From the NCBI GenBank assembly GCA_002305915.1, contig DBRJ01000004.1:30742-94741 (forward strand): a stretch of DNA of 64,000 bases. The letters run 5' to 3'. Every line of letters begins with the position of its first letter. Within the stretch, counting starts at the first letter, position 1. The position numbers and the translations under genes are program-made. The notes below the pieces were generated by a model. It ran no database searches. It was not told the DNA's origin and was given only the letters and a program-made list of their open reading frames with translations. Source of the DNA: Pelotomaculum sp. UBA1371. GTDB lineage: Bacteria > Bacillota > Desulfotomaculia > Desulfotomaculales > Pelotomaculaceae. This document shows positions 26,666 through 36,620 of the stretch, piece after piece.

Positions 26666-26735
26666 ACCTATCTACATAACTGTATTATACCCTGTTCTTA
26701 GATGCGCTAAGCATAGCTGCATGAGGTGACTTTTT

Positions 26736-27329
26736 TTGGGTAATAATAAATCTACTGTAACCAGTAGATATCTACTTCTTGTAGGTTTTGGCTCCTTTTT
26801 TCTGGCGATAATCTTTACACTTCTTTCGGAAACCTTTTCTTCTAAATTAAACAACATTTTTTTATCTTTATTTTTTTTATTCTTTATCATAACCTTCAAT
26901 ATTCTGGCGGATATTGTGGGAACCGCCGTAACAGCCGCCTCACACGTACCTTTTAACGCAAAGGCTGCCAAACGGGTTGAAGGGGCCTCGCACGGTCTAC
27001 AATTAGTCCGCAATGCGGATAAAGTGGCCAATATCGCCAATGATGTCATTGGCGATATCACGACAACCGTTAGCGGCGCGCTTGGAATCTCAATTGTGAT
27101 CCAAGTATTGCGGGCGGGACTGCAGTTTGACCAGTTTTGGTTAAACGTGCTGATTACCGCCCTTATTTCTGTGTTTATTGTTACAGGCAAAGCTGCGGGA
27201 AAAAAGATCGCCTTAAGTCATCCTGAAGAGGTTATTTTTATGGTTGGTAAATTACTTGCCAAATTGGAAACCTATACCGGCTACAGCCCCTTTAAAAAAC
27301 GCCGGAGCAAAAGCAAGAAGGGTGATTAG
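26736..27329 (+). CDS. oapA: OLE-associated protein A
   Basis: 197 residues with four predicted membrane helices (about 13-33, 42-65, 110-130, 135-155) and a basic C-terminus ([12 protein letters not shown]). The second helix contains [20 protein letters not shown], with the conserved Asp-containing helix described for OapA. The protein directly follows the OLE RNA gene, as in other OLE-bearing Firmicutes, and is needed to place that RNA at the membrane. The TTG start at 26736 lies behind ATGAGGTGA. The stop is two bases before the dxs start. Confidence 0.88.
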   Translation: MGNNKSTVTSRYLLLVGFGSFFLAIIFTLLSETFSSKLNNIFLSLFFLFFIITFNILADIVGTAVTAASHVPFNAKAAKRVEGASHGLQLVRNADKVANIANDVIGDITTTVSGALGISIVIQVLRAGLQFDQFWLNVLITALISVFIVTGKAAGKKIALSHPEEVIFMVGKLLAKLETYTGYSPFKKRRSKSKKGD

Positions 27330-27331
27330 CC

Positions 27332-29239
27332 GTGAAAAACCTATTAAAACAAATACATAACCTGCGGGATATCCGCTCTATGAGTTTAACCGGTCTTGAG
27401 GAATTGGCCGGAGAAATTCGCGTTGAGCTGATTAAAACAGTGTCCAAAAACGGCGGGCACCTGGCGCCCAATTTAGGAGTTGTAGAATTGACCCTGGCTC
27501 TGCACCGGGTCTTTAACTCACCCATAGATAAAATCATTTGGGATGTTGGACATCAAAGCTATATTCATAAGTTACTGACGGGTAGAAAAGATGAATTCAG
27601 CACTCTCCGCCAATTCGGAGGTATCAGCGGTTTCCCCCGGCCGTCTGAAAGCATTCACGACGCCTTCGGCACCGGCCACAGCAGCACATCTATATCGGCG
27701 GCCCTTGGTATGGCCATCGCCCGGGATTTGAAAGGTGAGAATTATTCCGTCATAGCAGTCATCGGTGACGGGGCCATGACCGGCGGGATGGCTTTTGAAG
27801 CCTTGAACCATGCCGGACACCTGAAAAAAAACCTCATCGTCGTATTAAATGATAATGAAATGTCAATCGCGCAAAATGTCGGAGCAATGTCCGGATATTT
27901 GACCCGCCTCAGAACCGACCCCATGTACTCCAAAGGCAAGGAAGAGCTTGAACAACTCTTGCGCAGGATTCCCATCGGTTCTACTCTTTTGAGATTTGGC
28001 GAGAGGATCAAGGACAGTTTAAAGCATCTGGTTGTCCCGGGTATGCTCTTTGAGGAGCTGGGGTTTACTTATCTGGGTCCGGTTGATGGACATGATCTCA
28101 AGATGGTGACCACCATCCTGAACCAGGCCAGGATTCAAAAGGGTCCCGTCCTGGTCCACGTACTTACCAAAAAAGGTAAGGGTTACCGCCCTGCCGAAAG
28201 GAATCCCGACCGCTTTCACGGTGTGGGAGCATTTAATCCGGCTACGGGAGAAGTATTCAAGAGCAGCACGGCGCCTTCCTATTCGGAAGTCTTTGGTCGC
28301 ACCCTGACCAGACTTGCCCAAAGGGATCAAAACATCCTGGCCATTACAGCGGCAATGACCAGCAGTACCGGTTTGAACAGTTTTTCCCGGCATTACCCGG
28401 AGCGTTTTTTTGACGTCGGCATCGCCGAGCAGCATGCAGTGACCCTGGCGGCAGGCCTGGCCAAAGAAGGCTACCACCCTGTAGTCACAATTTATTCAAC
28501 CTTTTTACAACGGGCTTACGATCAAATTCTGCACGATGTATGCCTGCAAAAACTGCCTGTAACCTTTGCCATCGACCGTGCAGGCCTGGTGGGGGAGGAC
28601 GGAGCAACCCACCATGGACTGTTCGATTACGCCTATTTAAGGCATATTCCCAATATGGTGATCATGGCGCCCAGGGATGAGAATGAATTGCAGCACATGC
28701 TGGCTACAGCGGTCCAGCACCCGGGGCCGACTGCGGTCCGCTATCCCAGAGGAACGGCTACGGGCTGCAAGCTGGACGAAGAACTCAAAACACTGCCGGT
28801 GGGACAGGCCCGGGTTCTCCGGAAAGGTAAGGACGTCACACTTCTGGCAGTGGGAAGCATGGTTCATCTGGCGGAGGAAGTTGCAGCAGTTTTAGCTTCT
28901 TCCGGCATTGACGCTGCCGTAATTAACGCCAGATTTGTCAAACCGCTGGATGAAAAGTGTATCCTGGACCATGCCCTGCAGACCGGAAAACTATACACCC
29001 TGGAAGAACATGTTTTGCAATGCGGCTTTGGCAGCGCCGTGATGGAACTGATCCTTTCCAGAGGTCTCAATGGAGTGACGGTTCAATCTTTCGGATTTCC
29101 GGACAACTTTGTGGAACACGGCAGTCCGGCCCTGCTGATGGCCAGATACGGGCTTACCGTGGAACAGGTGGCCAGGTCTATTTCTGAGGGTTTTGTCCGC
29201 AAAACCTATCCCAGAAAGCTCAGGCTTGCCCCCAGTTAA
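27332..29239 (+). CDS. dxs: 1-deoxy-D-xylulose-5-phosphate synthase
   Basis: 635 residues, normal length. It makes DXP from pyruvate and glyceraldehyde 3-phosphate with thiamine diphosphate, the first step of the MEP isoprenoid pathway, complementing ispA nearby. Motifs: [35 protein letters not shown], the TPP site [30 protein letters not shown], and the transketolase central/C-terminal domains ([28 protein letters not shown]). The GTG start is at 27332. Confidence 0.96.
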   Translation: MKNLLKQIHNLRDIRSMSLTGLEELAGEIRVELIKTVSKNGGHLAPNLGVVELTLALHRVFNSPIDKIIWDVGHQSYIHKLLTGRKDEFSTLRQFGGISGFPRPSESIHDAFGTGHSSTSISAALGMAIARDLKGENYSVIAVIGDGAMTGGMAFEALNHAGHLKKNLIVVLNDNEMSIAQNVGAMSGYLTRLRTDPMYSKGKEELEQLLRRIPIGSTLLRFGERIKDSLKHLVVPGMLFEELGFTYLGPVDGHDLKMVTTILNQARIQKGPVLVHVLTKKGKGYRPAERNPDRFHGVGAFNPATGEVFKSSTAPSYSEVFGRTLTRLAQRDQNILAITAAMTSSTGLNSFSRHYPERFFDVGIAEQHAVTLAAGLAKEGYHPVVTIYSTFLQRAYDQILHDVCLQKLPVTFAIDRAGLVGEDGATHHGLFDYAYLRHIPNMVIMAPRDENELQHMLATAVQHPGPTAVRYPRGTATGCKLDEELKTLPVGQARVLRKGKDVTLLAVGSMVHLAEEVAAVLASSGIDAAVINARFVKPLDEKCILDHALQTGKLYTLEEHVLQCGFGSAVMELILSRGLNGVTVQSFGFPDNFVEHGSPALLMARYGLTVEQVARSISEGFVRKTYPRKLRLAPS

Positions 29240-29266
29240 GGAAAATGAAAGGAAAGGTTCATTCAC

Positions 29267-30079
29267 TTGGCCCGACGGAAAGAACGTTTGGACATAAGGC
29301 TGGTTGAAGAGGGCTTTTTCCCCAGCAGGGAAAGAGCCCGGGCGGCAATTATGGCCGGGCTTGTTTTTGCTGGCAGCCAAAGGGCGGAAAAACCAGGCTT
29401 GCTGGTTGACGCCGATCTCACGCTGGAGGTCAGGGGAAACCCTGTCCCTTACGTCAGCCGGGGCGGCTTAAAACTGGAAAAGGCTCTAAAGGTTTTCGGC
29501 ATCGACTTAAAGGGTCGTATTGTCCTGGATATCGGCGCCTCCACGGGGGGGTTCACCGATTGTGCTTTAAAACAAGGAGCCAGGCTGGTCTATGCAGTTG
29601 ACGTGGGATACGGTCAACTTGCCTGGGAGCTGCGAAAGGATCACCGGGTGGTGGTCCTGGAACGTACCAATATTCGTTATCTCACCCGTGATGTTTTCAG
29701 GGAAATACCCGAATTCGTCACTATTGACGTTTCTTTTATTTCCCTTGACAAAGTTCTGCCGGTGCTGGGCGGTCTGATGGCCGAAGAGGCGGCAGGGGTG
29801 GCCTTAATCAAACCTCAATTTGAGGCCGGACGCGAAAAAGTCGGGAAAAAAGGTGTGGTTCGCGACCCGCAGGTTCACGTGGAGGTCATCGAAAAACTGG
29901 TAAGACTCTTTTTGAAACAGGGCTGGTCCGTGAAAGGCCTTGATTTTTCCCCCATAACAGGCCCGGAAGGCAATATAGAGTATTTGCTCTATTTTCAAAG
30001 AGATGACTGCCCAAAAGCCTGTGTCTGCCCTTTACCCGTGGTTCAACGGGCACACGCAGAATTGAAAGGTAAATTATAG
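29267..30079 (+). CDS. tlyA: TlyA family rRNA (cytidine-2'-O)-methyltransferase
   Basis: 270 residues. An N-terminal S4 RNA-binding domain (RLDIRLVEEGFFPSRERARA) is followed by an FtsJ-like methyltransferase (VLDIGASTGGFTDCALKQGA, AVDVGYGQLAW, DVSFISLDKVLP, KPQFEAGR). Such enzymes methylate rRNA; the older 'hemolysin' name is misleading. The TTG start at 29267 has AAGGAAAGG upstream. The gene stands between dxs and nadK, a standard Firmicutes order. Confidence 0.92.
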   Translation: MARRKERLDIRLVEEGFFPSRERARAAIMAGLVFAGSQRAEKPGLLVDADLTLEVRGNPVPYVSRGGLKLEKALKVFGIDLKGRIVLDIGASTGGFTDCALKQGARLVYAVDVGYGQLAWELRKDHRVVVLERTNIRYLTRDVFREIPEFVTIDVSFISLDKVLPVLGGLMAEEAAGVALIKPQFEAGREKVGKKGVVRDPQVHVEVIEKLVRLFLKQGWSVKGLDFSPITGPEGNIEYLLYFQRDDCPKACVCPLPVVQRAHAELKGKL

Positions 30080-30122
30080 TAGTACTGCATTCGCTATATA
30101 AGCAAAGGGGATGGCTTACGCC

Positions 30123-30992
30123 TTGGACACCTTCGGGCTGGTGGTTAATCTAAACAAAAAGGGAGTTCGCGAGCTGGTTGAGCAAATCGTTCAATGGCTG
30201 GAAAGCAAAGGCCGTTCGGTTTTAATCAATGAAAATACTGCCAGAGCCCTTGGTCTGGCAAGACTTGGGGTTTCCCAGAATCACCTGGTGGAAAGGGCTC
30301 AATGCATGATCGTCTTTGGCGGGGATGGAACCCTTTTGAGAACGGCCCGCAAAGTCGCCCGGGCAGGAACCCCCATTATTGGGGTTAATCTCGGCCACCT
30401 GGGTTTCCTTACCGAAATAGATGTTCCGGAGGCTTTACCCGCCCTGGAAAAGCTTTTGCACGACGAGTATTATATAGAAGAACGGATGATGCTCGAGGCC
30501 AGGGTTTACAGGGAAGGCAAAATGGTGGAGCACTTAGTGGGCTTAAACGATGCCGTTATCGCCAAGGGAGCTTTTGCCAGGTTGATCTTACTGGAAACAT
30601 ACGTAAACGATGATTATGCCAATACTTACCCCTCGGACGGTCTGATAGTGGCCAGCCCCACGGGCTCAACTGCCTACTCCCTCTCTGCGGGCGGCCCGCT
30701 TGTAACGCCCGAACTTGATTTACTGCTTCTTACGCCCATCTGCTCTCATAATCTCTGGTCCAGGCCCATGATTTTTGCACCGGACAGTATAATTAAAGTC
30801 GTCATCCTGTCCAGTCAAGGAGAAGTGATGCTGACTATGGATGGTCAGCACGGTTTCAGTTTGAGCAAAAACGACCAGGTTGTAGTTAACCGCGCCTCAC
30901 ACAAGGCAAAGTTTATAAGGCTGGAGGGTAGGAACTTCTTTGAGCTCTTGAGAAAGAAACTGACGGAAGAAGGAGAGCGAAATGGCGCCTAA
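30123..30992 (+). CDS. nadK: NAD kinase
   Basis: About 289 residues. It phosphorylates NAD to NADP. The nucleotide motif [12 protein letters not shown] and the [18 protein letters not shown] and [16 protein letters not shown] boxes are all present. The start is uncertain: an ATG at 30111 abuts the AAAGGGG (30104-30110) without a spacer, so I prefer the TTG at 30123 ([14 protein letters not shown]), which also fits family N-termini. The 3' end overlaps the next gene by 11 bases. Confidence 0.93.
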   Translation: MDTFGLVVNLNKKGVRELVEQIVQWLESKGRSVLINENTARALGLARLGVSQNHLVERAQCMIVFGGDGTLLRTARKVARAGTPIIGVNLGHLGFLTEIDVPEALPALEKLLHDEYYIEERMMLEARVYREGKMVEHLVGLNDAVIAKGAFARLILLETYVNDDYANTYPSDGLIVASPTGSTAYSLSAGGPLVTPELDLLLLTPICSHNLWSRPMIFAPDSIIKVVILSSQGEVMLTMDGQHGFSLSKNDQVVVNRASHKAKFIRLEGRNFFELLRKKLTEEGERNGA

Positions 30993-31563
30993 AGGGCTGG
31001 GCAGCGCGGTTTATCTGGCTCAAATGTTTCTTTCCCAGGTGCTCGGAAGCGGGGGAACAGGAATTGACGCCACCGCCGGAAACGGCTATGACACACTTTT
31101 TCTGGCAAGCCTGGTGGGTCCCCGGGGCAAAGTCTATGCCTTTGATATTCAGCCCATTGCTCTGCAGAATACCCGGCTGCTCCTGGAGCAGCACGGTTAT
31201 GCGGAACGGGTTCAACTGCTTCAGGCCGGCCATGAGGAGATGGAGAAGTTCGTTTCCAGCCCGGTTGATGCGGTTATTTTCAATCTTGGCTATCTGCCGG
31301 GCGGCGACCACGGGGTGACCAGCAGCGCCGGCACCACCGTCAAAGCCGTCCGGACCGCCCTGAACCTGTTAAGACCCGGCGGCCGGGTGAGTATAGTCGT
31401 TTATACCGGACATCCCGGCGGTAAAGACGAGTATCTAAGGCTGGAGGAGATGACCTCCGCTCTTGATGGAAGACACTTTCATGTTCTCAAGATCGACTTT
31501 TTAAACCGGTCCCAGCGGGCGCCGTCAGTGATCGTGATTGAGAAGGCAGGTTTTACCCCTTGA
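30982..31563 (+). CDS. mnmM: Class I SAM methyltransferase, MnmM (YtqB) family
   Basis: 193 residues with a Rossmann methyltransferase fold: [19 protein letters not shown] (motif I), YAFDIQP and [13 protein letters not shown], the YtqB/MnmM signature. B. subtilis YtqB was shown to be the tRNA 5-aminomethyl(2-thio)uridine methyltransferase acting at wobble position 34. It is coupled by overlaps to nadK and argR. Confidence 0.85.
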   Translation: MAPKGLGSAVYLAQMFLSQVLGSGGTGIDATAGNGYDTLFLASLVGPRGKVYAFDIQPIALQNTRLLLEQHGYAERVQLLQAGHEEMEKFVSSPVDAVIFNLGYLPGGDHGVTSSAGTTVKAVRTALNLLRPGGRVSIVVYTGHPGGKDEYLRLEEMTSALDGRHFHVLKIDFLNRSQRAPSVIVIEKAGFTP

Positions 31564-32021
31564 AAAACATACGGCAGCATAAAATATTAGAGTTAATCAA
31601 GAATGAAATTATCGCAACCCAGAAAGATCTCGCAGAAGCATTAAGGCAAAACGGCTTTACTGTTACCCAGGCAACGGTATCCAGGGACATCAAAGAACTT
31701 GGTCTGAGTAAGGTGTCCCTTGACGGCAACCTTTCCCGTTATACCCTGGCTGGTGAAAAATGCAGCTACCGGAGTGGAGAACATTTAAAGCGCCTTTTCC
31801 GGGACTCAGTGGTAGGGCTGGACTCCAGCGAGAACCTGATTGTGATCAAGACCCACCCCGGTGGGGCACAGGCTGTTGCCTCGGCCGTAGATCAGGTTGG
31901 CTGGAAAGAAATAATCGGCACAGTAGGCGGGGACGATACCATTCTTGTCATTGTTAAACCTAAGCGGGAAACAGGCGTAGTGTTGAAAAGATTCGAGGAC
32001 TTAAGCCTGAACAGGGGGTAA
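31560..32021 (+). CDS. argR: Arginine repressor ArgR/AhrC
   Basis: 153 residues. The winged helix N-terminus (QATVSRDIKELGLSKVSL) binds ARG boxes. The C-terminal hexamerisation and arginine-sensing domain has IVIKTHPGGAQAVASAVDQ and GTVGGDDTILVI. The TTG start overlaps the mnmM stop by four bases. It lies in the conserved tlyA-nadK-argR-recN-spoIVB-spo0A order. No arginine biosynthesis genes are in the window. Confidence 0.95.
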   Translation: MKNIRQHKILELIKNEIIATQKDLAEALRQNGFTVTQATVSRDIKELGLSKVSLDGNLSRYTLAGEKCSYRSGEHLKRLFRDSVVGLDSSENLIVIKTHPGGAQAVASAVDQVGWKEIIGTVGGDDTILVIVKPKRETGVVLKRFEDLSLNRG

Positions 32022-32025
32022 GAAA

Positions 32026-33714
32026 ATGCTCTTGAGTCTTTTTATCAGAAATTTCGGGATTATTGAGCTGTTGAATATGGACCTTCATAAGGGCCTTAAC
32101 GTCCTCACCGGGGAAACCGGCGCAGGTAAATCGATCATTATTGAGGCCCTGCAGTTGGCCCTGGGGGGACGCGCTTCCTCTGAACAGGTTCGTACCGGAA
32201 CAGAAAAAGCCATGGTGCAGGCCACTTTTAATGTTAACAGCCTGCCTTCCCTGAACCCGCTGTTGGAAAAACAGGGTATTGAAGCCTCCGGGGACGGTAT
32301 TCTCTTTCTTTCCAGGGAAATCGCCCGTTCCGGAAAGAATATTTGCAGGATTAACGGCCAGGTCGTCTCCCTGGGGTTTTATAAAAACGTCGGCAGATAC
32401 CTGGCAGACCTCCATGTGCAGCATGAACAAAACTCCCTATTGGACCAGGAGCGGCAGCGGAAACTCCTGGACAGATTTGGTGGAAAAGAAGTTCTGAAAC
32501 ACCTGAAAGAAGTCCAGTCAGTTTTTAATCAATGGAAGTCTGCACGCCTTCATTTTGAAAAAATTTCTAAGACAGCGGAGGAAAGAGCCAGACGGCTGGA
32601 AACCTTACGCTACGAAATTGAAGAAATCAGCTCTGCGAACCTCAAACCCGGGGAAGAAGAGGAGCTGTTTGCAGAAAAAAGAATTCTGGCCAACGCAGAA
32701 AAGATCTGCCAGTGGGCCACGGAGGCTTACGCCCTGCTATATGACAGCGGAGGCAGCCAGGCCGCTGCCACGGACCTGCTGGCCAGGGCAGCTGCCGTAG
32801 TCAAGAATCTGATATCACTGGACGAGCGCGCCGGAAGCATTCAGGTTGCTTTGGAAAACGCACTTTATCAGGTTGAGGACGCAGCCCGGGAACTCTCTTC
32901 CTACCGGGACAGGGCGGAATACAATCCCGGCAGACTGGAACCAGTGGAAGAACGCCTGGATAGAATTAAAAGGCTGAAGAAAAAGTATGGAAACAGTATA
33001 TCTGATGTGCTGGATTACCTGGATTCTGCCAGCAAGGAAATGCATTACCTGGAAAACCTGGAAGAAAAGCTGGAAGATGCCGAAAAGCATCTGGCTGATT
33101 TGGAAGCTGCCTACAACCAGGCTGCGGCAAAACTAAGCGCTGCCAGGCGAAAGGCAGCAAAACAACTGGAAGAGGCAGCGATCCGGGAATTGAGCTCCCT
33201 CGAACTTGGCCGGACTGTGTTCAGACTGGGTTTTTTTGAACTGACTAATCCGTCAGAGTCCGGTATGGAACGGATTGATTTCTTAATTTCCCCAAACCCC
33301 GGGGAACCCCTCAAACCACTGGCTAAAATTGCCTCGGGGGGCGAACTCTCAAGAATTATGCTGGCACTGAAAGTATTATTGGCAAAAGCCGACGAAATAC
33401 CCGTCCTGGTTTTTGACGAAGTAGATACCGGCATCGGCGGCAGGGCACTGCATGCGGTTGCAAAAAAACTGTCCCGGCTGGGAGAACACCGCCAGGTTAT
33501 CTGCGTAACTCACTCTGCCCAGGTTGCCTCCCATGCCCGGACCCATCACCGGATCATCAAGGAGTTTGAAGGAGAACGAACAATCACACGGGTAGAATTA
33601 CTTGACTCCGCGGAAAGATTGGAAGAATTAGCTAGAATGCTCGGAGGCAAGGATATTACCGAGATTACCCGGCAGCATGCCGGTCAAATGCTTCGTGCAG
33701 CTGAAAAACATTAA
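32026..33714 (+). CDS. recN: DNA repair protein RecN
   Basis: 562 residues, SMC-like. Walker A is LTGETGAGKSIIIEAL; two long coiled-coil stretches flank the middle (about 155-220 and 270-370); the ABC signature is IASGGELSRIML; and Walker B is VLVFDEVDTGIGG. It acts early in double-strand break repair. The ATG at 32026 is four bases after the argR stop, with AGGGGGTAAGA upstream. Confidence 0.96.
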   Translation: MLLSLFIRNFGIIELLNMDLHKGLNVLTGETGAGKSIIIEALQLALGGRASSEQVRTGTEKAMVQATFNVNSLPSLNPLLEKQGIEASGDGILFLSREIARSGKNICRINGQVVSLGFYKNVGRYLADLHVQHEQNSLLDQERQRKLLDRFGGKEVLKHLKEVQSVFNQWKSARLHFEKISKTAEERARRLETLRYEIEEISSANLKPGEEEELFAEKRILANAEKICQWATEAYALLYDSGGSQAAATDLLARAAAVVKNLISLDERAGSIQVALENALYQVEDAARELSSYRDRAEYNPGRLEPVEERLDRIKRLKKKYGNSISDVLDYLDSASKEMHYLENLEEKLEDAEKHLADLEAAYNQAAAKLSAARRKAAKQLEEAAIRELSSLELGRTVFRLGFFELTNPSESGMERIDFLISPNPGEPLKPLAKIASGGELSRIMLALKVLLAKADEIPVLVFDEVDTGIGGRALHAVAKKLSRLGEHRQVICVTHSAQVASHARTHHRIIKEFEGERTITRVELLDSAERLEELARMLGGKDITEITRQHAGQMLRAAEKH

Positions 33715-33728
33715 ATATATTATAAATA

Positions 33729-33761
33729 AACCGGTTTTAATCAGTACTGGTTAATTGTTTT
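33729..33761 (+). terminator. Weak terminator-like hairpin after recN
   Basis: AACCGGT (33729-33735) pairs with ACTGGTT (33746-33752) with one G:T pair, followed by the T-rich AATTGTTTTC. The 280-base gap 33715-33994 otherwise holds only the promoter candidates listed separately. Confidence 0.4.
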
Positions 33762-33798
33762 CGTATTTAGTATGTCCAGCAGGAAATCGAGCAAGAAC

Positions 33799-33828
33799 TT
33801 ACAAAAAACTTATAAAGCTAATTATAAT
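33799..33828 (+). promoter_or_regulatory. Candidate sigma-A promoter upstream of spoIVB
   Basis: A perfect TATAAT (33823-33828) with a poor -35 (TTACAA, 33799-33804) and an 18-base spacer. Confidence 0.3.
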
Positions 33829-33913
33829 GCTGTTATGGTAGCTTAATACATAATTAGGCTGAATATTTGAGATATATTGAGGTTAACTTAAGTTTGTACG
33901 AAAAAATAAAAAT

Positions 33914-33942
33914 ATATTACAAAAATTGTTCTGGTCATTATA
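33914..33942 (+). promoter_or_regulatory. Candidate sigma-F/G -10 element upstream of spoIVB
   Basis: CATTATA (33936-33942) fits the sigma-G -10 pattern CATNHTA. The -35 region at 33914-33918 (ATATT) is a poor match. spoIVB is under sigma-F and sigma-G in B. subtilis, and the element is 52 bases before the start. Confidence 0.35.
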
Positions 33943-33994
33943 GTTTATTCTATTATTTTGGAGGTGGATTGCAATAAAATTGGAGGGGTGATGC

Positions 33995-35320
33995 TTGAAG
34001 GGGAAAACATGCGGTTTATTTCTTGGTATCTTGATATTTATAACAGGTATATTAACATGCCAGTTAAAGGGTACCATTTTACCACCGGAAAGATATTCTG
34101 TTACTGCTGGTGAACCGCTTAGATTAAAACTCCCCGCTTTTGTTGAAAATAATCTTGAAGCAAGAATTATAGGAAATGAATATGAGTCTTTATCAAAAAG
34201 TATAAATCCAGAGGAACTCAAGTCCGGAACAATCCCTTTATCTTCTCAGTTTGGGCAACAGATCGTAAGGCTTACTCTTTTCGGCGTGCTGCCAGTCAGG
34301 GACATGATTGTCAGCATCGTACCGGAAGTGAGAGTGATTCCCGGCGGTCAATCTATCGGGGTTTTGCTGCACTCCCAGGGAATTGTTGTAGTAGACAGCT
34401 ATGAGATCCAGGATGAGACCGGACGTAAGATCAACCCGGCTGCAGAAGCAGGTATAATGAAAAACGACCACATCCTGAGAATAGGCGGTGAAAACGTAAT
34501 AAGCGACAGCCAGGTCAGGGATCTTGCCGCCAAAGCCGGAGCTGCGGGACAACCATTAATAATGGAAGTAAAGCGCGGCGATAAAGTCTTTCTGGTCCGG
34601 CTTAAACCAGTTTTTTGCAAGGAAACACGGCGCTACAAAATAGGTCTGATGATCAGGGACAGCGCAGCCGGAGTCGGAACCCTCACTTTTTATGACCCTA
34701 TGACCATGTCCTATGGCGCCCTGGGACATATCGTTAACGACACTGGAACAAACCGCCCGGTGGACCTGGGTGACGGAAAGATTGTGGGCGCCACCGTACA
34801 GGGCATAATCAAGGGTAAACGCGGCCAACCCGGTGAAAAAATCGGCACTTTCCAAAAAGATGAACTTTTATGTGGAACTGTCGCCCAAAATACTAAATTG
34901 GGGATTTTCGGCCGCCTTCAAAAACCTCTTGAGAACATCTCTTTTCAGGAACCTATCCCCGTGGCAGCATTTGACCAGATTCATGAGGGGCCAGCTGAAA
35001 TGCTGACCGTGTTAAAAGGAGATAAAATTGAAAAATTCAACCTGGAAATAGTCAGGATCAATCCCAGGGCCAAAGAGGACGGCAAAGGACTGGTTATCCA
35101 GGTCTCCGATCCCGGGCTTCTGCAAGAAACCGGGGGCATCATCCAGGGTATGAGCGGCAGTCCGATTATTCAGGACGGCAGGCTTGTGGGTGCAGTTACT
35201 CATGTTTTTGTAAATGACCCGACCAAAGGTTACGGCGTTCCCGTAGAATGGATGTTGCGAGAAGGAGATTTATTCCCGGCAAAGAAAGAAGTCACAGAAG
35301 ACCTTCTGAGAATAGCATAA
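33995..35320 (+). CDS. spoIVB: SpoIVB serine peptidase
   Basis: 441 residues from a TTG behind GGAGGGGTGA. An N-terminal membrane anchor (about 5-24) is followed by a PDZ domain (about 115-205, MKNDHILRIGGENVISDSQV) and the S55 peptidase domain, with His in GALGHIVNDTGT and nucleophile Ser near 387 in GGIIQGMSGSPIIQDG. Made in the forespore and secreted into the intermembrane space, it cleaves SpoIVFA to trigger pro-sigma-K processing. It directly precedes spo0A, as in most spore formers. Confidence 0.96.
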   Translation: MKGKTCGLFLGILIFITGILTCQLKGTILPPERYSVTAGEPLRLKLPAFVENNLEARIIGNEYESLSKSINPEELKSGTIPLSSQFGQQIVRLTLFGVLPVRDMIVSIVPEVRVIPGGQSIGVLLHSQGIVVVDSYEIQDETGRKINPAAEAGIMKNDHILRIGGENVISDSQVRDLAAKAGAAGQPLIMEVKRGDKVFLVRLKPVFCKETRRYKIGLMIRDSAAGVGTLTFYDPMTMSYGALGHIVNDTGTNRPVDLGDGKIVGATVQGIIKGKRGQPGEKIGTFQKDELLCGTVAQNTKLGIFGRLQKPLENISFQEPIPVAAFDQIHEGPAEMLTVLKGDKIEKFNLEIVRINPRAKEDGKGLVIQVSDPGLLQETGGIIQGMSGSPIIQDGRLVGAVTHVFVNDPTKGYGVPVEWMLREGDLFPAKKEVTEDLLRIA

Positions 35321-35385
35321 AAAAATAAGCAAATTTTTGGATATTTTCCTTTTTATAACATTTCTTAAAATTTCCCGTAAAGTTT

Positions 35386-35412
35386 GAAGGACTTTTCTCA
35401 CAGCCGTCGAAT
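35386..35412 (+). promoter_or_regulatory. Sigma-H promoter of spo0A with overlapping 0A-like box
   Basis: GAAGGACTT (35386-35394) matches the sigma-H -35 (RNAGGAWWW, one deviation) and GTCGAAT (35406-35412) the -10 (RNNGAAT), with an 11-base spacer as in B. subtilis spoVG. CGTCGAA (35405-35411) matches six of seven bases of the Spo0A box TGTCGAA. Confidence 0.65.
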
Positions 35413-35469
35413 CTTTTGGTAGATATAATTTTACAAATTATAGAAACTTATAGGAGGCGGGAGTTTTAT

Positions 35470-36240
35470 ATGGCTAAAAAATCGATCAGGATCTTAATCG
35501 CAGATGACAATAGAGATTTCTGCGAATTGCTCAAGGAGTTCATTAATGAACAGGAAGACTTAAACCTGATTGGCATCGCTTATAACGGCCTGGAAGCCCT
35601 TCAAATGATTCAGGAAAACAATCCCGATGTAGTGGTACTTGATATCATCATGCCACACCTGGATGGAATCGGAGTCCTGGAGAAATATGTATCGGGCAAC
35701 CCCGGAAACAAGCCCAAGATTATTATGTTAACTGCTTTTGGTCAGGAAAGTGTAACCCAAAGAGCTGTTGAACTGGGCGCCGATTATTACATTTTAAAAC
35801 CCTTTGACTTTAATGTGCTCGCCACCCGGATCCGGCAACTTGCTGAAGGAGTCAATGTATCCCAGTACATTTCCCCGGTAAAACCCAAGAACCTTGATGT
35901 AGCCGTGACAAACATCATTCATGAAATGGGTGTTCCGGCACATATCAAAGGATATCATTATTTAAGGGACGCTATTTTAATGGTTATCAGCGAGGTTAAT
36001 TTATTGGGGGCCGTAACCAAGGAATTATATCCTATGATAGCTCAAAAATTTCAAACGACACCAAGCCGGGTTGAACGGGCCATCAGACATGCTATTGAGC
36101 TTGCCTGGGATCGAGGAAATGTAGAAATGATGACAAAATTCTTCGGCTACACCATTAACCTGGAACGGGGTAAACCAACCAATTCGGAGTTTATAGCTAT
36201 GGTTGCGGACAAGCTGAGAATCGAAGCAAAAGTGAGTTAG
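35470..36240 (+). CDS. spo0A: Sporulation master regulator Spo0A
   Basis: 256 residues from the ATG at 35470, behind AGGAGGCGGGAG. The receiver domain (1-120) has the acidic pocket ADDN, phospho-accepting Asp near 58 in [17 protein letters not shown] and the conserved Lys in ILKPFD. The C-terminal sigma-A-interacting and DNA-binding domain (about 140-256) contains [20 protein letters not shown] and [20 protein letters not shown]. It is the phosphorelay output that starts sporulation. Confidence 0.97.
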   Translation: MAKKSIRILIADDNRDFCELLKEFINEQEDLNLIGIAYNGLEALQMIQENNPDVVVLDIIMPHLDGIGVLEKYVSGNPGNKPKIIMLTAFGQESVTQRAVELGADYYILKPFDFNVLATRIRQLAEGVNVSQYISPVKPKNLDVAVTNIIHEMGVPAHIKGYHYLRDAILMVISEVNLLGAVTKELYPMIAQKFQTTPSRVERAIRHAIELAWDRGNVEMMTKFFGYTINLERGKPTNSEFIAMVADKLRIEAKVS

Positions 36241-36322
36241 TCTTATTAGTCATAAGTTTATCAATTATGGAATAATACGTTACGTTATATGAACAAAATT
36301 TTTGAGTACCATTAAAGTATAA

Positions 36323-36370
36323 TACTGTCGCTTAAGGATTAGACAGTAATTATGCTTTGTTTTTTTTTTG
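36323..36370 (+). terminator. Hairpin with T-run downstream of spo0A
   Basis: TACTGTC (36323-36329) pairs with GACAGTA (36342-36348). A long T-run (36360-36369) follows after an 11-base gap, so termination is plausible but not textbook. The rest of the 380-base gap to 36620 is AT-rich and holds the sigma-H/0A-box element at 36572-36599; I see no gene in it. Confidence 0.45.
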
Positions 36371-36571
36371 CGTTACTAAGCCGGTGGCATAGCTCCACAA
36401 AATTCAACTCCCCCCTATTCAGTTTTACACATTGTTTTTCAAGTGATATATTAGTATATATGAAATAATGACATTGAATTTGTAAATTTACAAGGCAAGT
36501 TTAGAACGTCTGTAAAAATCAGCTGTCAATTTTCTTGTTCTCATCAGAAACCATGATGTTTAAAAAAATTA

Positions 36572-36599
36572 AAAGGAATTTAAAATAATCTTGTCGAAA
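36572..36599 (+). promoter_or_regulatory. Sigma-H-like promoter with perfect 0A box
   Basis: AAAGGAATT (36572-36580) fits the sigma-H -35. Twelve bases later, GTCGAAA (36593-36599) fits six of seven -10 positions. TGTCGAA (36592-36598) is an exact Spo0A box. The element lies about 20-30 bases before the P-loop gene and copies the layout seen in front of spo0A. Confidence 0.5.
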
Positions 36600-36620
36600 A
36601 CATCTTAGTTGTTAAAGTGA

